A stretch of DNA of 64,000 bases. It comes from Anarhynchus alexandrinus. Taxonomy: Eukaryota; Chordata; Aves; Charadriiformes; Charadriidae. The position numbers and the translations under genes are program-made. This document shows positions 10,701 through 25,700 of the stretch, in pieces. Location of the stretch: contig VUYV01000090.1 in assembly GCA_008711295.1 (NCBI GenBank), positions 2,472,917 through 2,536,916 of the forward strand. Reading direction: 5' to 3'. Under the pieces are notes generated by a model. That model was not told the DNA's origin. It saw nothing but the letters and a program-made list of their open reading frames with translations, and did no database searches. How positions within the stretch are numbered: position 1 is the first letter of the stretch; the number at the start of each line of letters is the position of its first letter.

Positions 10701-13700
10701 CACATGCTACAGTTCTTGCTTACTGCAGAGGATAGAGCAATAGCTGCTGTAATTAACTGAAAAACATACAGTTTTCATTTACCATTTAAGGAAAACAAAT
10801 ACTGCATGCACTTAAAAAAGGATCAAGGGCAAAAGAAATCCTAGAAGAAATGTGCTAAATACTTCAGAGCAGTGCTGTACTCAGGACTTTCATTAGTAGT
10901 AAACACCCTGTGGAATTTTTCTGCCTCATGAGAGTATAGCACCTAGAAGTCTTGGCTTGTTCCACAAGTTTGTGGCAAACAGATTGTACCTGTCAGAAAG
11001 ACACTGTGACATTAATGGCCCTATTTTTTAAGATTTCACTCACTCAGTTTTCCTTCCTTTCACTCAGACACAAGCACACAGTCTGCAGACACTCTTCCTC
11101 TCTCCTTCACGCTCTCTCTCCCCCTCTCACCTCTTTCCTGGCCCGTTGGACTTGTTTCTCCAGTTCCTCAGGTATCATCTTACCTCTAAGGGACACAGAT
11201 TTAAAACTTTTTCAGTTACATTCAAATAGGTTGCTTATGTACAGCACTACTGCATTTTAAAAAGGCTCAGAGACCACAGCCATGGCTTTTGCTTGCTTAC
11301 CTTTCGTCTGTTTTGATGAAGTAAACATTCTCTGTACCAATGCCCAGGAAGGAGGCTGCCTTCTTCATGGAGTAATGACACTGTAAATAAGAGAGGAATG
11401 AAAAAAAACAGTGAGTACGCAATTAAAATGGAAGAAATAAATTCCTTAGCATAGGGAACAGTGACACTGAAGTTAATTTAATAGCAGCTAACATCACAAC
11501 AGCATATCCTAACACAAAAAGCAAACAAAGTTACACAGCACCAAGACCGTCTTGTACTTAACAATTAATGATACACACTGAAGACTGGGGGAAACAAGAC
11601 ATAAAAAGATGTGCACCATGTTTAAAATGCGAGCTTAAAAAAAAATAAAAAGCTCTATTCCATACATTTTTTTAAAGCTGATTTCACATTAGAATGAAAA
11701 ATAGACATTTTGAAGTGTCATTATTAATTGTTTCAAAATGTTTTCATAGAACTGAGTCAAAATCATCAGTGAGTGTAAGAGTTAGGAAATACATAAGAAG
11801 AAAGGTCCAAAGGCTATTGAACTCCACAGCCTATAGGTCTGAAAGTCCAAAAGCACCACTCCTTGGAAACTGGACCCCTACTCGGGGTGTATCTTACGAT
11901 ATATCTAAAGCCTCTATCACTTTATCCTTGTGATTTTTCCTGTACGCTTTCTCTAAACATCAGTTATTGCCCACTGCCAGAGAGAGGATACTATGCTAAA
12001 CTGACCCTTGGCCTGATCCAGCAACTGTTCATAGGATCAAGGAGCTCAAGTCCCAAGACTTACCAAAGCCTTTAGATGCAGTACAATTGGGACTTCCAAG
12101 GCTTTCAAAGCCCTATTTCTGCAAAAGGGCCTGGAAATCTTGGTGTTTAGACACCAAGATTGTTCACTTGAATGTGGATCTTAGAAGCCATTACAAAAGC
12201 AAGCAGACTTTTGACAGGACTTACGTGCATCTTCAAAAGTCTTTAATAAATGTAGATTTTGCAAAAGGTTCAAGTTCTGCATTTTCCAGAAAATGAAGTT
12301 ACTACTTCAGCAAAGTATTTTAACCAGGTCTCATCACAGAGACATCTCTGAATTACAGATACATGCAGCCCACTTTGCACCGAATAAAGGGCATAAGTGT
12401 ATGTGAATTAAGTGTAAAAGAAGAGGCCCCTTCACCTGCTCAAAGAATGTTAGAAATGGGTAGTTATTCAATCAGAATACAGTAAAATAGCTCCAGTGAG
12501 AAGGATACCCAAGCCTACGGTCCACTCTGTACTTTTTTTTTTTTTTAACAAGTTTTTTTTTCTGTTAAACAAGTATTCAAGGTATTACCATATTTCCAAC
12601 ATTCACCTCTATAAGGACCTGCTCTGTGGTGGACGTTATTCTAGCATAAGAACATTTTGTCTTATTCTGGAATAAGAGTATGTTGATCTCAGCTTAATCC
12701 ATCATCAAGATTAGCCTGGGAATTCAAAACACAGTAGCCTTCTTAATCTGAAGATATTTTTAGATGTCGAAACCACTGTGAAGGACCTGCAGCATGCCAA
12801 ATGCCTACCCATTCATAGCAATGGTGTCAGTTTTGCGAGTTTGCAGCATCTCCTAGGACTACACAGTTCCCACAATCAAGATCGTCCAAGCCTTGTATTA
12901 CCACTGCTCTTCTCAAAAAATAAAATTGGCTGCTTTTCACATTGTTACTGAAGAGTTAAAATAACCCATATTCCAGCAACCGTGAAGATGTCTAGAATTG
13001 TTACTTTTCATACAGGAGGTGAAGCCAGGTGGTTAATTAATTCCATTTTCTTCCAGAGAGTTCACACAAATGCAGTTACTGCAGAACATAATTATGAAAA
13101 ATGTACAACATTTTAATGTGTGGGTATGAATATATTAAGGGTATTAAAGCCTGTCATGCTTATTTTGATGAGATGGATGATCTCAAAGGGCTCTTTTTCT
13201 TTTTGACAAAAAGGTTTCCCCCTCACCATCAGCCACTTTTTAAATAAAAGCATACAAAGATACTACCTGATACTGTCAGGTAGTTTTAAGAAAGCTAGAT
13301 TTTGTAACATGACACATCCACAGAGCCTTTAGGGCTCATTCATTTAGACTTCAGAATAATAAGATACATAGGTGGATAATTAGTCTTACATTACATCAAA
13401 TTAAATCAATAATGGTAATAATGATTGTAGAGTAGCTATGTGTTGTTCAGTAGAAGTTTGGAAGTGTTTTCAACCGATTAGTGAATCACTTAAAATACAA
13501 GTTGCCTCCATCACTGATTTCTATCCATTAGATTCAAATGGAAGGTATGAATCACCAGGAATAATCAGATTGCTCCAAACTAAGAAAGCAGTAGACCTGC
13601 AAATTCAGTATACCTGTAAACAGGCAATCACTAAACCATGTATTTTATTATAAAAAAATGGCACTGGAGACTGGGAGAAAGATAAGAGAGGCTTGAGCAC

Positions 13701-16700
13701 CTGAGAGATTATATCAAAAAGCAGAGGGAAAGGGAAGAATAAAGGGAATATCAAAACAAAACAGGCAGCAAGATGCATTATTTCTCGCCTCCACAGGTAC
13801 TCCTGTGCCTCTTGGAAAATTTTGTCAGGTCTTCAGTAGGACAGAAAAGGGACAAGACTTATAGTACCACATAGACTTGAAATATGCTTTCTTTGATGAG
13901 AAAAAAAAAAGTAGTCTTTCAGTTATATTGATTGAAAACAGACAAGAACTTCTTTTTTTTCCCCACTATCATTACTAGAAGCCATTACGCTAAATTACAC
14001 CACAGCATTTTAAGAAAAAAATATACCAGAGAATATTTAGTAGCTCCAGTCACAACAGCATCAACTAATTCTCTTGTTTATAGTTCCCTTTCCAAAAAAA
14101 AAAAAAAGAAATAGCCAGATAAAAGGTATTATTTGTATGTAGATTATATACGTAATTTTAAATAAGAACTTTAAATACTGTGAGTTCACATGACTCTTGC
14201 CTTGTCTTTTGCAGTATTGTTTGTTTGGACACATTATTAAATCTGTTGCCATTTGTAGTAAGAAATGAATGCCTTTGAGCACAAGATCAAATTGGCATAG
14301 TGCATTTAAGATGTGCTGCTGTACTCTTTTAACTATAGCTAGACAGTTTTCTTTTCCTAATAACATTTGCAAAGACAAGGTACTTTCCCCGTGTGCTCAT
14401 TAAAACAGAAGATAAATTTGTATTTTCTTGATTTTGAAAAGTTTCCTAGAAACATGATTGCATAAAGCAATTACATTATTATGAGATTGTTTTATTACTC
14501 ATTTTTGTCTGTTGTAATTTCAACAGGGGACAGCATGGTGAGTTAATGTTGTGTTCTCTCACTTTATTACTTTCATGATCAAGTTGCACTGGGGAGGAAT
14601 TTAGTTTCATTGCATCTAAAAAACTGCTCATATCAGCATGCACGTTTCAACTGTTTACACATCCTCTTCTACCCTCAGTTACCTCAATTTTAGCAGATTT
14701 CTACTTTTCAGATCGATGCAATACATTCTTGCGTCAGAATAAAGTTCAGATGGGACTCAAATAGCAAAAAGTGATAAAAAGGTAGGCTAAGTACAACTGT
14801 ATTCAGCTCCTACAGAGCCACAAATCACGCCTCAAGAAAGTGGGACATAACAATTTCTCTGCTACTGCTACTGTCTCAAGAGGAATCACTCTGTAATGGC
14901 CCAGCAAGGGAACAACGGAGTGGTAGCATAAAGAGTGTTCATTGTGCATCACCAAAATTTTAAGTAGCTAAACATTTTACTTGCAGGAACAAAGAGCCTT
15001 TTTTTTCCCCCGAAGGCCAAACAGAGCATAGGAGGACCTTGGGTGGGTCACACATTAAACATACACCTTCATGTTATCCAAGAACATACAAAAAATACAT
15101 AGCCTTAGATCACATCAAATTAAGTCACTGACAAGCCTGTGCATTCCCCTGCTCTACAGCAAGGCAACCCTTTCAGTCTGCCAAGTGCCAGACTGGAACT
15201 TTGGGACTTGGCAACTCAAGGCAAAAATCATTTCATTCGAACACAGTGTTGAAGCCAAGCCCTACAACGGCACGAGTGCCTTGAGCAGCCGTGTGTTTTG
15301 ATTCCTTATAGATACTCTCAGTTCATTACAGCCTCATGGCTTTTCCAAGCCAACACAGTTTGCCTGATTCACTTCAAAGAAAAACACAGGTTAACTTCTC
15401 CAGGATGATTTTTTTTCAGTCGTTTGCCTGACCAGTGCAAAACAGGTCTATGTCCTCCAAGACACACACACAAAAAGAGCAACTGAAAATAAAAATAAAT
15501 AATATAAAATGAAGAGTGTGTGACACAAGCGTTTATATACTTCTTTTTAGCGTGGGCCATTTACTAAATATATTCTCAATAATATGATATATCTGAACTA
15601 AACAAACTTCCAAAAGGTAATGTTAACTTGGTCTCAGCACAAGTGGATCTAAAATAAGGATACACTAATATGCACATCTCCTCCCTCATAACCATAAGTA
15701 AATACTAGAGATCTTAGGCAACGGTCCCAACTACTAACAACGGCAGTTTTACAGCAAGTGATTACCGAGTACAGAAGACAACATGGTTTTGTGAATCAAG
15801 CAAAGTATTAGAGATCAAGAGCATTGCCTTACAAATAATTTACCAATTTATTTTTCCTGGTCAATTGCATGTTTTATGGTTTTGGTCTTTCTGGAGAAGC
15901 GAAGATACCAGGATAAATTTATTCTGTGAGTCAAATAAAATTTCTTTTTTCATTAAGTTAAATGCTTGTTTATTTTGGAGTAAGAGAGTGTGTATTTTAT
16001 TTAAATCTTGGAATGAAATCTTGCAACTTCATGATAAAAATTCTGTGTGCTTCATCTCAAAAACATTAAAGGAACACGTTTCAACCTCATTTTTTCCTCC
16101 TTAGCCATTTTTAAGATGTAACATGATGGATTAAGTATGAACTGGCATGTCATTTCATATACACTCTTTTCAGAAAGAAAAAAAACTAAATATATTTTGC
16201 CTGGAAAAAAAAATCCCTTTATTTAGGACATTTGGATTCCATTCCAAAATATATGTGCTGTTTTGGACAACTTATGCAATGCCTTCATCCCTCAGGCCTC
16301 TTCAAAATAAGCCTTTCTTGTCTATTTACACTGCAATCAGTTTGGAGCATAAACTTAGGAGCTAAAATCATTCAAGTAACTATATAGTCCCTAGTACAAC
16401 AAGGTTCTCACTTCCACTGGAACCTTTAGACAGTGGAGTCAGTATTAATAGCAACTCTGCACTAATCAAATGATAAACTCTTAAAATTGGAGGGACAGGT
16501 AAGAGAAAAAAGTGTCTAAAAAAGTTAGATTCAGAATAAATGTATGAATATTACTCAACTTTCCACAGGCCGTTTAAACAGATACTATTCAAAAACTTTA
16601 ACAGTAGCCACATATTTTCAATTATTTAAAGAGCTGCCTAAAGAACCAGCAGGCTTTTCCAAAATGCTTTACAGTGGTTTTGATTCTCTACCATAGGCAG

Positions 16701-19700
16701 CCTATACTCAGACATAGGGCAGAGAAGGAGCTGCAGAGAGCCATCTCACAAGTCTACAAGTGCTCAGCTTATTCCAAATTAAACCTGCAGGAAAAAAAAA
16801 AAAGCTCTGACATCCAAAACCAGCTAGACTTTATGCTGTGGGAAATCAAATGCTGCAGACCTCCACAACAGCCCACGTACATTCTGCTACGGGTTTGCCC
16901 CATGTACAACCTATTCTTACATCAGCAGTTTCCAAGAGCAGGATCATCTGTGTTGGTGTTCTGCAAGCAAGGAAGCTTCTGCAGGGAAATTTACCATCAG
17001 ACTTCTCCACTTAGCTCAAATATTCCACATCGTATACTGATGACAAACTTACTGTACCAGTCCCCTATCAGATACACAAACAATATTATTTTGCAGCCAT
17101 TGAAAAATGAAGTTCAAAAAGCTTCTTTTGTTTTGTTTTTACCTCTTCCGAAGTGAACAGGACTAGTCTTGGCAAACCCGAAAGCCCTTTTTCCTTTATC
17201 TCAGGACAAAATCTGTATCTTGCCAAGTTCATAGCATACATATTAGAAACGGAGCCACCTGCAGAAAGAGACATATAAATATCCTATTAGCCACGGTCCT
17301 AGTTTGACCTATCCGGGGAAAAAAGCAAACCAAAAAAACCATAGAATTAGCCTTTAGATGCATGCATCATAGCTCACGTCCTCCTCAGGAGCATACAGAC
17401 ATAAAAGGACCTTTGGGCTCTGCAGCACGCATGGAAACAGAAGTGGTGGGAACACTCTTTGGGGATATTTCCTGAAGAAAAAGAACTGTGCCCAAACAGA
17501 GCCCTCCTCAACAGAGGACACCCTGCAACAGCTCCTTCCCATTCACACTAAAGCAGCGCCAGTTCAGCTGCCTGCACTGAGCTCAGCTGTGGCTGCACAG
17601 TACAGAGCCTAAGAGATCTCTTGGGCAACCAGGCCTCAGAGTATTAGAGGGAGAAAAAGGCCATTAGGGGGATTAAAAAAAAAAAAAAGTGAATTAACTG
17701 GAAAATCTGCAAAGTAAGAGCTGGACAGGTTTTATTCACTTAAAAGAGCAAAATAAGAAAAACCCTCACATAAAACCAGCACAAAAGGTACAATTCATTT
17801 ATCTTTTGACAGTATCTCAGTAAGTTTTAATTACGCAATTCTGCAGAAAAAGAAAGGGTTCCACTGAAAATACACATCACATCTGAGGTGAAAAAAATCC
17901 ATATCATTAATATATTTTAAACTAAAATCCCCTAATTTTTATTTATTTTTCTACTACTTACATGTAGGCTAGAATTACTGACTTTGTATTGGTTTGGGGA
18001 GGGGGGTGAAATCCATTTACTCATTTAATTTCTCTTCTCACCCCCCAAATTAGATAGAAAAGCTTCACATCTAGCCTAGTAATTTGTTATCTGAATAATC
18101 AGTGAACTAATATTATTATGCTTCATTGCCTCCATACACTGGGCTGGAATGCTGCTTTACAGAACATTTGAAAACTGTGGCTTATCAAGGAGCTTAAGAA
18201 ATATTTATTTGGTTGGCCTTACCGTAACATCTCAAAAAACTATCAACGCTCAAAGGAGTTAAGCTCATGACTCTCCCACTAAGATAAACTCTGGCTCCCC
18301 CAGTTGATAGGCAGGATACACAGATCAGTGCCCTCAGCCACCACTGGCCAATGTCCACCTCGTAAATCAGCTCCCTGTCTATCAACCAATTTGACTCAGT
18401 CCAATGAGACATGGTACCAATGCTGGTATTGTTGTTAATAAGGTCAGGAAGGGCATCAGTTACAAACAATTAATTTCCACATAATTATATTTAACGCAGA
18501 ACTGTTTTCATTCATCTGCTGATCAGATTCACAGAATTATTACTAGAAACACATAGAATAAGCCTGGATGAAATAAGAGGGGATGTGGGTGCATCACTGG
18601 ATTTTTGCATGCATTTTCAAATATTCTATACAAATCAAATGTTCACGGTATGGCTGTATTAGTTGATTTATAATGACTCAACTTGAAATCTGAACTGTTC
18701 CTACCTGGATTAAATATGCCATCACCTTCTTCCCAGCCTATGAACTCAATCATTTTCTTGATGACTGCTTCTTCCACCAACAGAAACACAGGGGATACTT
18801 CATATGTATATCTGAACAAAAATAAAAACATCATGATTGATATTAAGACTACAGAACTCATGGCACAGAATATTGCTAAAACTAGGTAAATGTTTCTTGC
18901 ACTTTTCTCTAATCTGTCAGAAGCTGACCACCATCAGCAGTAAAACTCTAAACTAAAACCACTATGGATCTGACCCAGTAGAGCAATTGCTTAGTTCCTG
19001 ACAGCATCACATTGACACTTTCACTCTCAAAGTAATACATCAGAGTTTGCTTTTAATGTAGGTCTCCTGCTTAAATTTCAGCTATAATGACCTATTGCAC
19101 ACAACAATTACTTTTTGTTTAGGCTTTACATTTGCAAGTGAACAGTAGACAGGTAACCATTTGCATTCAACTCTGTGCAGAATGCTTCAAAGGAAACCAA
19201 CAACTGAGTAAATCTGATTAATTCATTTTTATGCGCTAAGCAAAAAAAAAAAAAGTCCAGTTTTAAAAGTGTGGAATAACAAAGATCTCTCCTCTTAAGC
19301 ACCGCCTCACAAACTAGAAAGAAGGCCTCATCAATTTAGCCAAGTTTCTGGTAAGGTACTCACTCGGCCAATCTAAACTGTTTTCTCTCCCTAATTCCTG
19401 CACAATTCCTACCTCCTCTGTAACACTGAAAACAGAAATCACAAGGCAGGGATGACAGACTGACAGACACACAAAAAAGCTGTTATTCCAAAATGCATGC
19501 TGATTTGTGATCAAGAGGACAAAGAACCATACTTACACACTTGGGTTCAGTGCTTCTGTAATGAAACGAGCCACTAACGAGTAGTAATCTATTCCAGCAT
19601 ACAGCTGATTGAAAAATCTTGGATGACCTGAAAATACAGATTAAAAGCAAGCAATGACAGGATATACATGAAAAGAGAACATATAAGAGGCCCTCTCAGC

Positions 19701-22700
19701 TGAACCCTGATCAGTGCAAACTGCAATTCACTCCACCATTCTCTCAGTATTTTCTGGACTTACTGTCCCTTTCTTAGGTTAGGCAATCCTTTGAAAATAA
19801 ATTTAATAATCGCTTTCAGGTCCCCAAACAAGGTTTGAGAGATGTAAGTATTGCACTGAATGTATGTGGGTTGTTCACAAGTTTTATAAATCAAAAAAAA
19901 AAGAAAAGGGATTGACAACTGAGTATACACAGCGGCTTTTAACAGTGGTCTTGAGAGGCCACGATGGATGCTCAGCCAAATTTTGCTAAGCAGTAGAATA
20001 TAGGAACCTGCCAGTCCCAGGCAACTATGCCTGTGCTCCCACCAAAGTCTCCATGTTGATGGAGACAGGCAGTATAACAGCTTGGAAAAACTTGCTGCAG
20101 ACTTAAAATGACAAGTTCAGAGAATTTGTTTACCTGCCTTGAAACCCTGAGATATAACTAATTACAAGAAAAGCTATACTATTGCTGACCATAAAAACAA
20201 GTCAGTTCAGCAGTGGGATCACCGCCTATATTTTAATCGACGGCATAGTACTTTTACATGCAAAACCGGGTAAGCTGTGTGGTTCCATTTATATTTTATC
20301 TGGGGCTTCGATAAATGTTTATACTTAGATTAAAGACTATTTGCACAATGTATTTTTATATACAATATCCTTTCTAAGGTGACATAGTGTAACAAATGAA
20401 AATCTGAAGGCAATTTGCAAAAGATAAACAGAACACCTTCCAGTAACTCAGTTATTATATCTGCATATTATTAGTGCACTTCCCCTGTAGATCAGTATTG
20501 CTACTTTTCCATGGTTTTCAAAGGCATGTGTTCAGTCGCAAAATTATTTTACTGTTTTACTTCGTAGCAATAGTGACTGCAGCAGGGAACATGCCCTGGA
20601 AATGCACAACTATATCAAACGTCCTTCTCTTCTCGCTTTCCAAAACACAGCCTAAGCTACGCCATATCTGAAATCCTGAGCTACCGATCCACAGCACTAT
20701 TTCTTGAACAGATGTTATTCATCCCTTCTCGCTAGGATTGAATTATACTACACACGCTGCAGAAAGGTTAGCCGTAGAGAACTAATTCTGCAGAGCTGTG
20801 GTGTACTGTCTCTGAAACACTGCAGGCCCTCTCCTCACAGTGTCTGCAACAGGAATTACTGCCTATCAGCAAATTAACACCCTATAAGACTATAGCTCAA
20901 GAAGAGCAATAGTAAATGTAGGGTAATTATCACTAAGAATGTACAGTGGCGAGTCCACTCCTCACCACTCAGACAGCAGGAAATGACACACAGAGGTCCT
21001 TCTCCCACCTCTTTTGGCAGACTGTTATATCATATCAGTCTAGGTGACTTTCACAAGACTCCAAAATGACAGAATCTACCACTAATGTCAACGGCATTAC
21101 AGGAATTAGTTTTCGATTAGTTTGCCGTGATTACACATTTTAGTCAAACCCATGGTGACCAGCGTTCAGTCAAACAACTGAAGCACAGCCAAATGTTTGC
21201 ATACTTGTATAGGCAGGCAGAAAATAAACATTCACACTCCCAGTTCCCTGAAAGGCGACAGAACTTTGTAAACATTATCCTGTCTTCCCAGGTTAGCATA
21301 CAAAAATAACTTCACTAGAAATCACATTCTTACTGGTTTTGACGCTGTATTGTATAACATCCCGGCAGAGCTGCAAGAGTTTCTGATGAGATTCTCCAGT
21401 GTCCCTCATCTCCAGGTCAAGAATCTCCTTCAGTGTTTCAGGGGCTCGCCATTCACAAACCTAGAGATGGGGACGGGGGAGACACCGGCAGTGAACAGGC
21501 TAGCCAAGAGGAAGAGGTTATAAAGGCACAAGGTAAGCCCCACACTCAGCACTGGTTTCACAAAACTGCCCACTGCGGTGCCGCATGCCACCAGAAAATA
21601 TCTCTAGTAAACTGGTCTCATGGGATCTTGGTTTTATGGTGTCTCAGGCACTGCTTGACCATAAAAATCAGAGTTGGGAATGCCGGAAGGCAGAAAAGCA
21701 ACAGGCCTGCAGGTCAAATTCTGTCCTTAGCTAAGGATTTGTAATCACAGCATTTTCAGATGCTGTTCTGCCAAGCAGCAGGAGAAACCAGTGCATGCCC
21801 AAAGACAAGCATGTTTTATTTTCAGCCCCTCTTCCCATAGAGCCCACAAGCAGAGGTTCTGCGAAATCCATAGCAATCTCATAACCTTGCCCTTTCACAG
21901 TGGTACCACGTGCACTGCTCCTCCTCCAATACTAGTGCCCCTGAGGAGAAAAGAAGTAACTCCCCCCACCCCAAACAAGAAAAACACTGCACCCATTTGT
22001 CATCTCAGAGAAAGTGACCATTGTACTCCAAGATGAAAAAACTCAGTATTTTCTGGCAAATATGTATGCTAATTATGTTATTGAAAGGTTTTACAATATG
22101 ATCTTTTTTAATTTGGAAGGCTGTCTTTTTATTTCAGAGCCAGGCACGGACTAAAAGCAATTTTGAGGCTACTTAAGTGCAATAAAATACAGCTTAGAAA
22201 CAAATTGCTTTACTGTTCATTATCTCTGTTACAAATTCTCAACAACACTCCATGGCTTTACCTTTTCTGTTACATCATCAGCTTTCTGGATGACTTCTTC
22301 CATTATAATCTTACAAGCCTCTTCCACAAACTGCTCTCCTGCCTTTGAGTCCATTATTGGACCATTTAGGATGACCCCATCCACCAAAACAGCATTCTTC
22401 TTCTTCTGGAGCATCTCCTGTTTGCAAATACCAACTGTAAGATAAATAATTCACCATTAGAGCAAGGCCTGGACAACTAAATCATAAACTAAAAAAAATA
22501 TTCCTTCATTGCTGAAGATTTAGTCAACTTAAGAAAAAAATTCACATGGACCTTTCACATGTACAAAACTCCTAGATTTTGGTGAAAGAATCTTTGCAGA
22601 CAAAAAACTCGACATGTGTTACTTCAAATCTGGATTATTATTAGGTAGGTAATAATAACCTACTGTATTGTATCTACTGCTTTCTGTAGCATACAAAAGC

Positions 22701-25700
22701 ATGCAAGGCACCTTCCCAACACAGTGGAAAATACAGTTCTGGCCTAGAACACTATACAGCTGGATAAACAGAAATAAAATGCAAGATCATAGGCATTTTT
22801 CTTAGCTGTAAGTGTTTCCATCCACATGCTCCCTCCTGTTCCCCTTTTCTTCATGAAATAAGTTCCAGCTTCATTTCCCAGATCTTTATGCTGCTCCTTC
22901 CCACCAGCCAGTCCTATTGCTCTGAGTCTTCTGCATCCTTTACAAAGCGCTTCACTGACCCACGCTCCATGAAGATAAAACCTTTTGAGATTGCTGTCAA
23001 TATCACACACCTGTACTTCTCTCCTTTCAGCCTTTATCCTATTAAGTGCCCTTAGTCACTAATTACAGTAACTTGCTGTGCAGATTATCTTGTTTGTTCA
23101 CTTCAACGATGATCTCTTCTGCCTCACATATCCACAAGACATACTCTCCTGATGTGTTCCATAAACACATTGCTACTTCCTTCTTTACATTACTTCTGAA
23201 AGCACGTCCAAGATGCTTATAAGACACTGGCCAACAGTGGCAACCACATATCCATTTCATGTATTGATTTCATACAACAAGATCAGGACTCCAGTTTTAA
23301 TCAACGTAAGGATAAAGATGAAAGTGAGACATTTGGAGATATCAAGGGAACAGACATTTGAAACAGCAGAGTGCTGAAAGGAGAAGCGGTAGCTACCATA
23401 TCCAAATTATCTGGGTTACAGACAGTGCCAGTCCACTGGCCTTGCCCTAGAATAGCTAAAATCTATGAAGCCAGGCAGCATTGCCTTGGAGGGTCTTTTT
23501 CAGCTATGGTGAGGATGGTGGAAGGGTGAAGATGTATGAAGGAGAAAGTTTTATGCCCAAAACAACTTTATCTTCTGCTTTACCTTTTGCTCCAGTTATA
23601 AAGTACAGAAGAAAGGTAGCTTTTTCGCAGGTCTAAACAAACAACTGAATTTCCAGAAGATTGTGAGACACTCCAGTCTGACACATTCATCATTCTTATC
23701 TTAATTACAGTTCCTCATGCGCAGGAGGATAGAGAAGAACAACAATGCTGCCTAGAAAGGTGGATGACTTCGAGGTCCATTGATTGAAAGAAACCCTGTC
23801 AATCCCATGAGCTTTTATTTACTGATGACTCAGAGAAGCTATTCAGTTCACTTTCACCTATGAGGAGAGATATGACAAACAAGACAAAATTCTAACATGA
23901 GGTGGAACCTCAGGTTTCCCATAGCGCTGATGACAAAAATGAGAACTCCACCCTCTGCATTTCTGAAATTACTTCTAATTTTAATTTTTTTTTTTCTGAA
24001 CAAAGTAATCTTCAGCACATTGTTATAGGAGAGGCATAAATGTCCTTGTGGGACAGTTACAGAACAAGCAGGTAAACAATATTCCATCTTCTACAGGCAA
24101 AGAGGGAAAATCCCAGACATCAGAAATGTCAATTCTTATCATGCTTCACAGCACACCACAGCAGAGGCACTGCACAGAAATTGCAGCTTTGAAAAAGTTT
24201 TAGAGGTTTCTCTCTGAAAACAGAAACTAGTAGGTCAACTTTACAAGACTTAAAAGACCAGGTATTAACAAGGAATTGGAAGACACCAGGTCTTTTGACA
24301 GACAGAACAGGGACTATTTTTGGATTAAGAGTCAGATATTTGATGCATAAATAGAGGCCTTAAAAAAAAATAATAATAATCTCAGCCTTGCCACCTCCTG
24401 GAGATGCTAACATCTCCATGATCTCCATGTATGTCAAAGGTGGTTTTTTTTCTATGAAAAAGAGAACAGGATCTGAAAAAACTTTATAGAAAATTAGTAT
24501 CTATCACAGACCACAGATATTGATAATTCCTTTTGTTACAGGAAGAAGGGACGGCAGAGCAAGAGAACTCACTCCTTTTTTCACTTTGCTCCCTCCCTTG
24601 GGTCTCCGATAGAACCAGAGCTATGCAAAAGCTTTCTGTTGGTAACTTCGTCAGCCCTATTTCTTATACTTTTGCAGAGATGTGATACTAGTACTTCCAT
24701 GATTTTACAATGATCTCTTCCACGGATGCTGTGAAAAGCAAAAGCAGAACTTTACATTACTTTTTCTACCAGGTCTTTAGGTGGCTGGGTGATGTGTCTA
24801 ACAACAGTTCCCTATTTGAAGCAGGTCTATTCCCCTCTACACATAGTTTTACAGTTTCCATAGGAAACTTTGTGGAGCCTGAGGAAGAAGACATCCCCTG
24901 GAAAATGGATGATAGCCAAAACCTAGTCCCAACACATCTGTCTTGGGTCTCAGGCAGTCTATGAAGCAGCAAGGCCAAGCAGAGGAGTCAGAAGGAAGGG
25001 AAGAAAAAGAACCTTCACTTCAACAGCAATTTACCTGTGTAAGGCTCCACCAAAGACTTCAGGACTTAGCCCACAATACATTTCATGAAATAATACAACT
25101 TGCAATTATTGACCACTTTGTCAATAATTTTTTTTGTTATCACTTACCATTTCAATCTGAACTTGCTGAGCTAAATTCTGCCCTGGAACATACCATAAGA
25201 CTACTACTGGGAATTAATATGAACAACTATTTCACAATCAGCAGCTAAAATCAAGCCCCAAACAACCACATTTTCAGAGGTAAAGGTCTTCACGTTTTGC
25301 AAGTCACTATTTAAGAATACAGAAATAGACTCCCAAGCAGACTCAGAAAACAGACTTCCAGAAAGTATATCAAATGCAATTTCAGCCAAATGGCTCCAGG
25401 CTTGAAACAGCACTAAAACTTTACCAAATGGAAGTGCTTCAAACCAGAGATTAAGGATTATTGACTGTCCAAGATACCGTTCTGCAAAAGAGAAGACTCG
25501 ACCCTGCTCCAATTGAAGGTAATTGGGCATTTAGCCACTGGCTTCAGCAGCAGCAGAATCAAGCCCGTAATTCTCACATTTCATCCTGAATGAAATATTC
25601 TATTACAGAAGCCTAAGGATTTCCAACCAGCATTTCATTTTTATGATCAATATTATTTTCCCAGTAGAAAACATAAATTAATTGGAGCTGAAATAATGTA

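Larger units (their letters stand above)
7702..11130 (-). other. GADL1 intron 8
   Basis: This is non-coding sequence of about 3.4 kb. It holds a possible MIR relic, a tandem duplication with an ambiguous base at 8734, and a CT-rich stretch (about 11090-11130) just after the exon 8 donor on the minus strand. Nothing else is recognised. Confidence 0.85.

Noticed and set aside
16674..17156. 160-codon plus-strand open frame
   Set aside because: It lies in intron 6 and overlaps GADL1 exon 6 on the opposite strand by a few bases, with no resemblance to a protein family.
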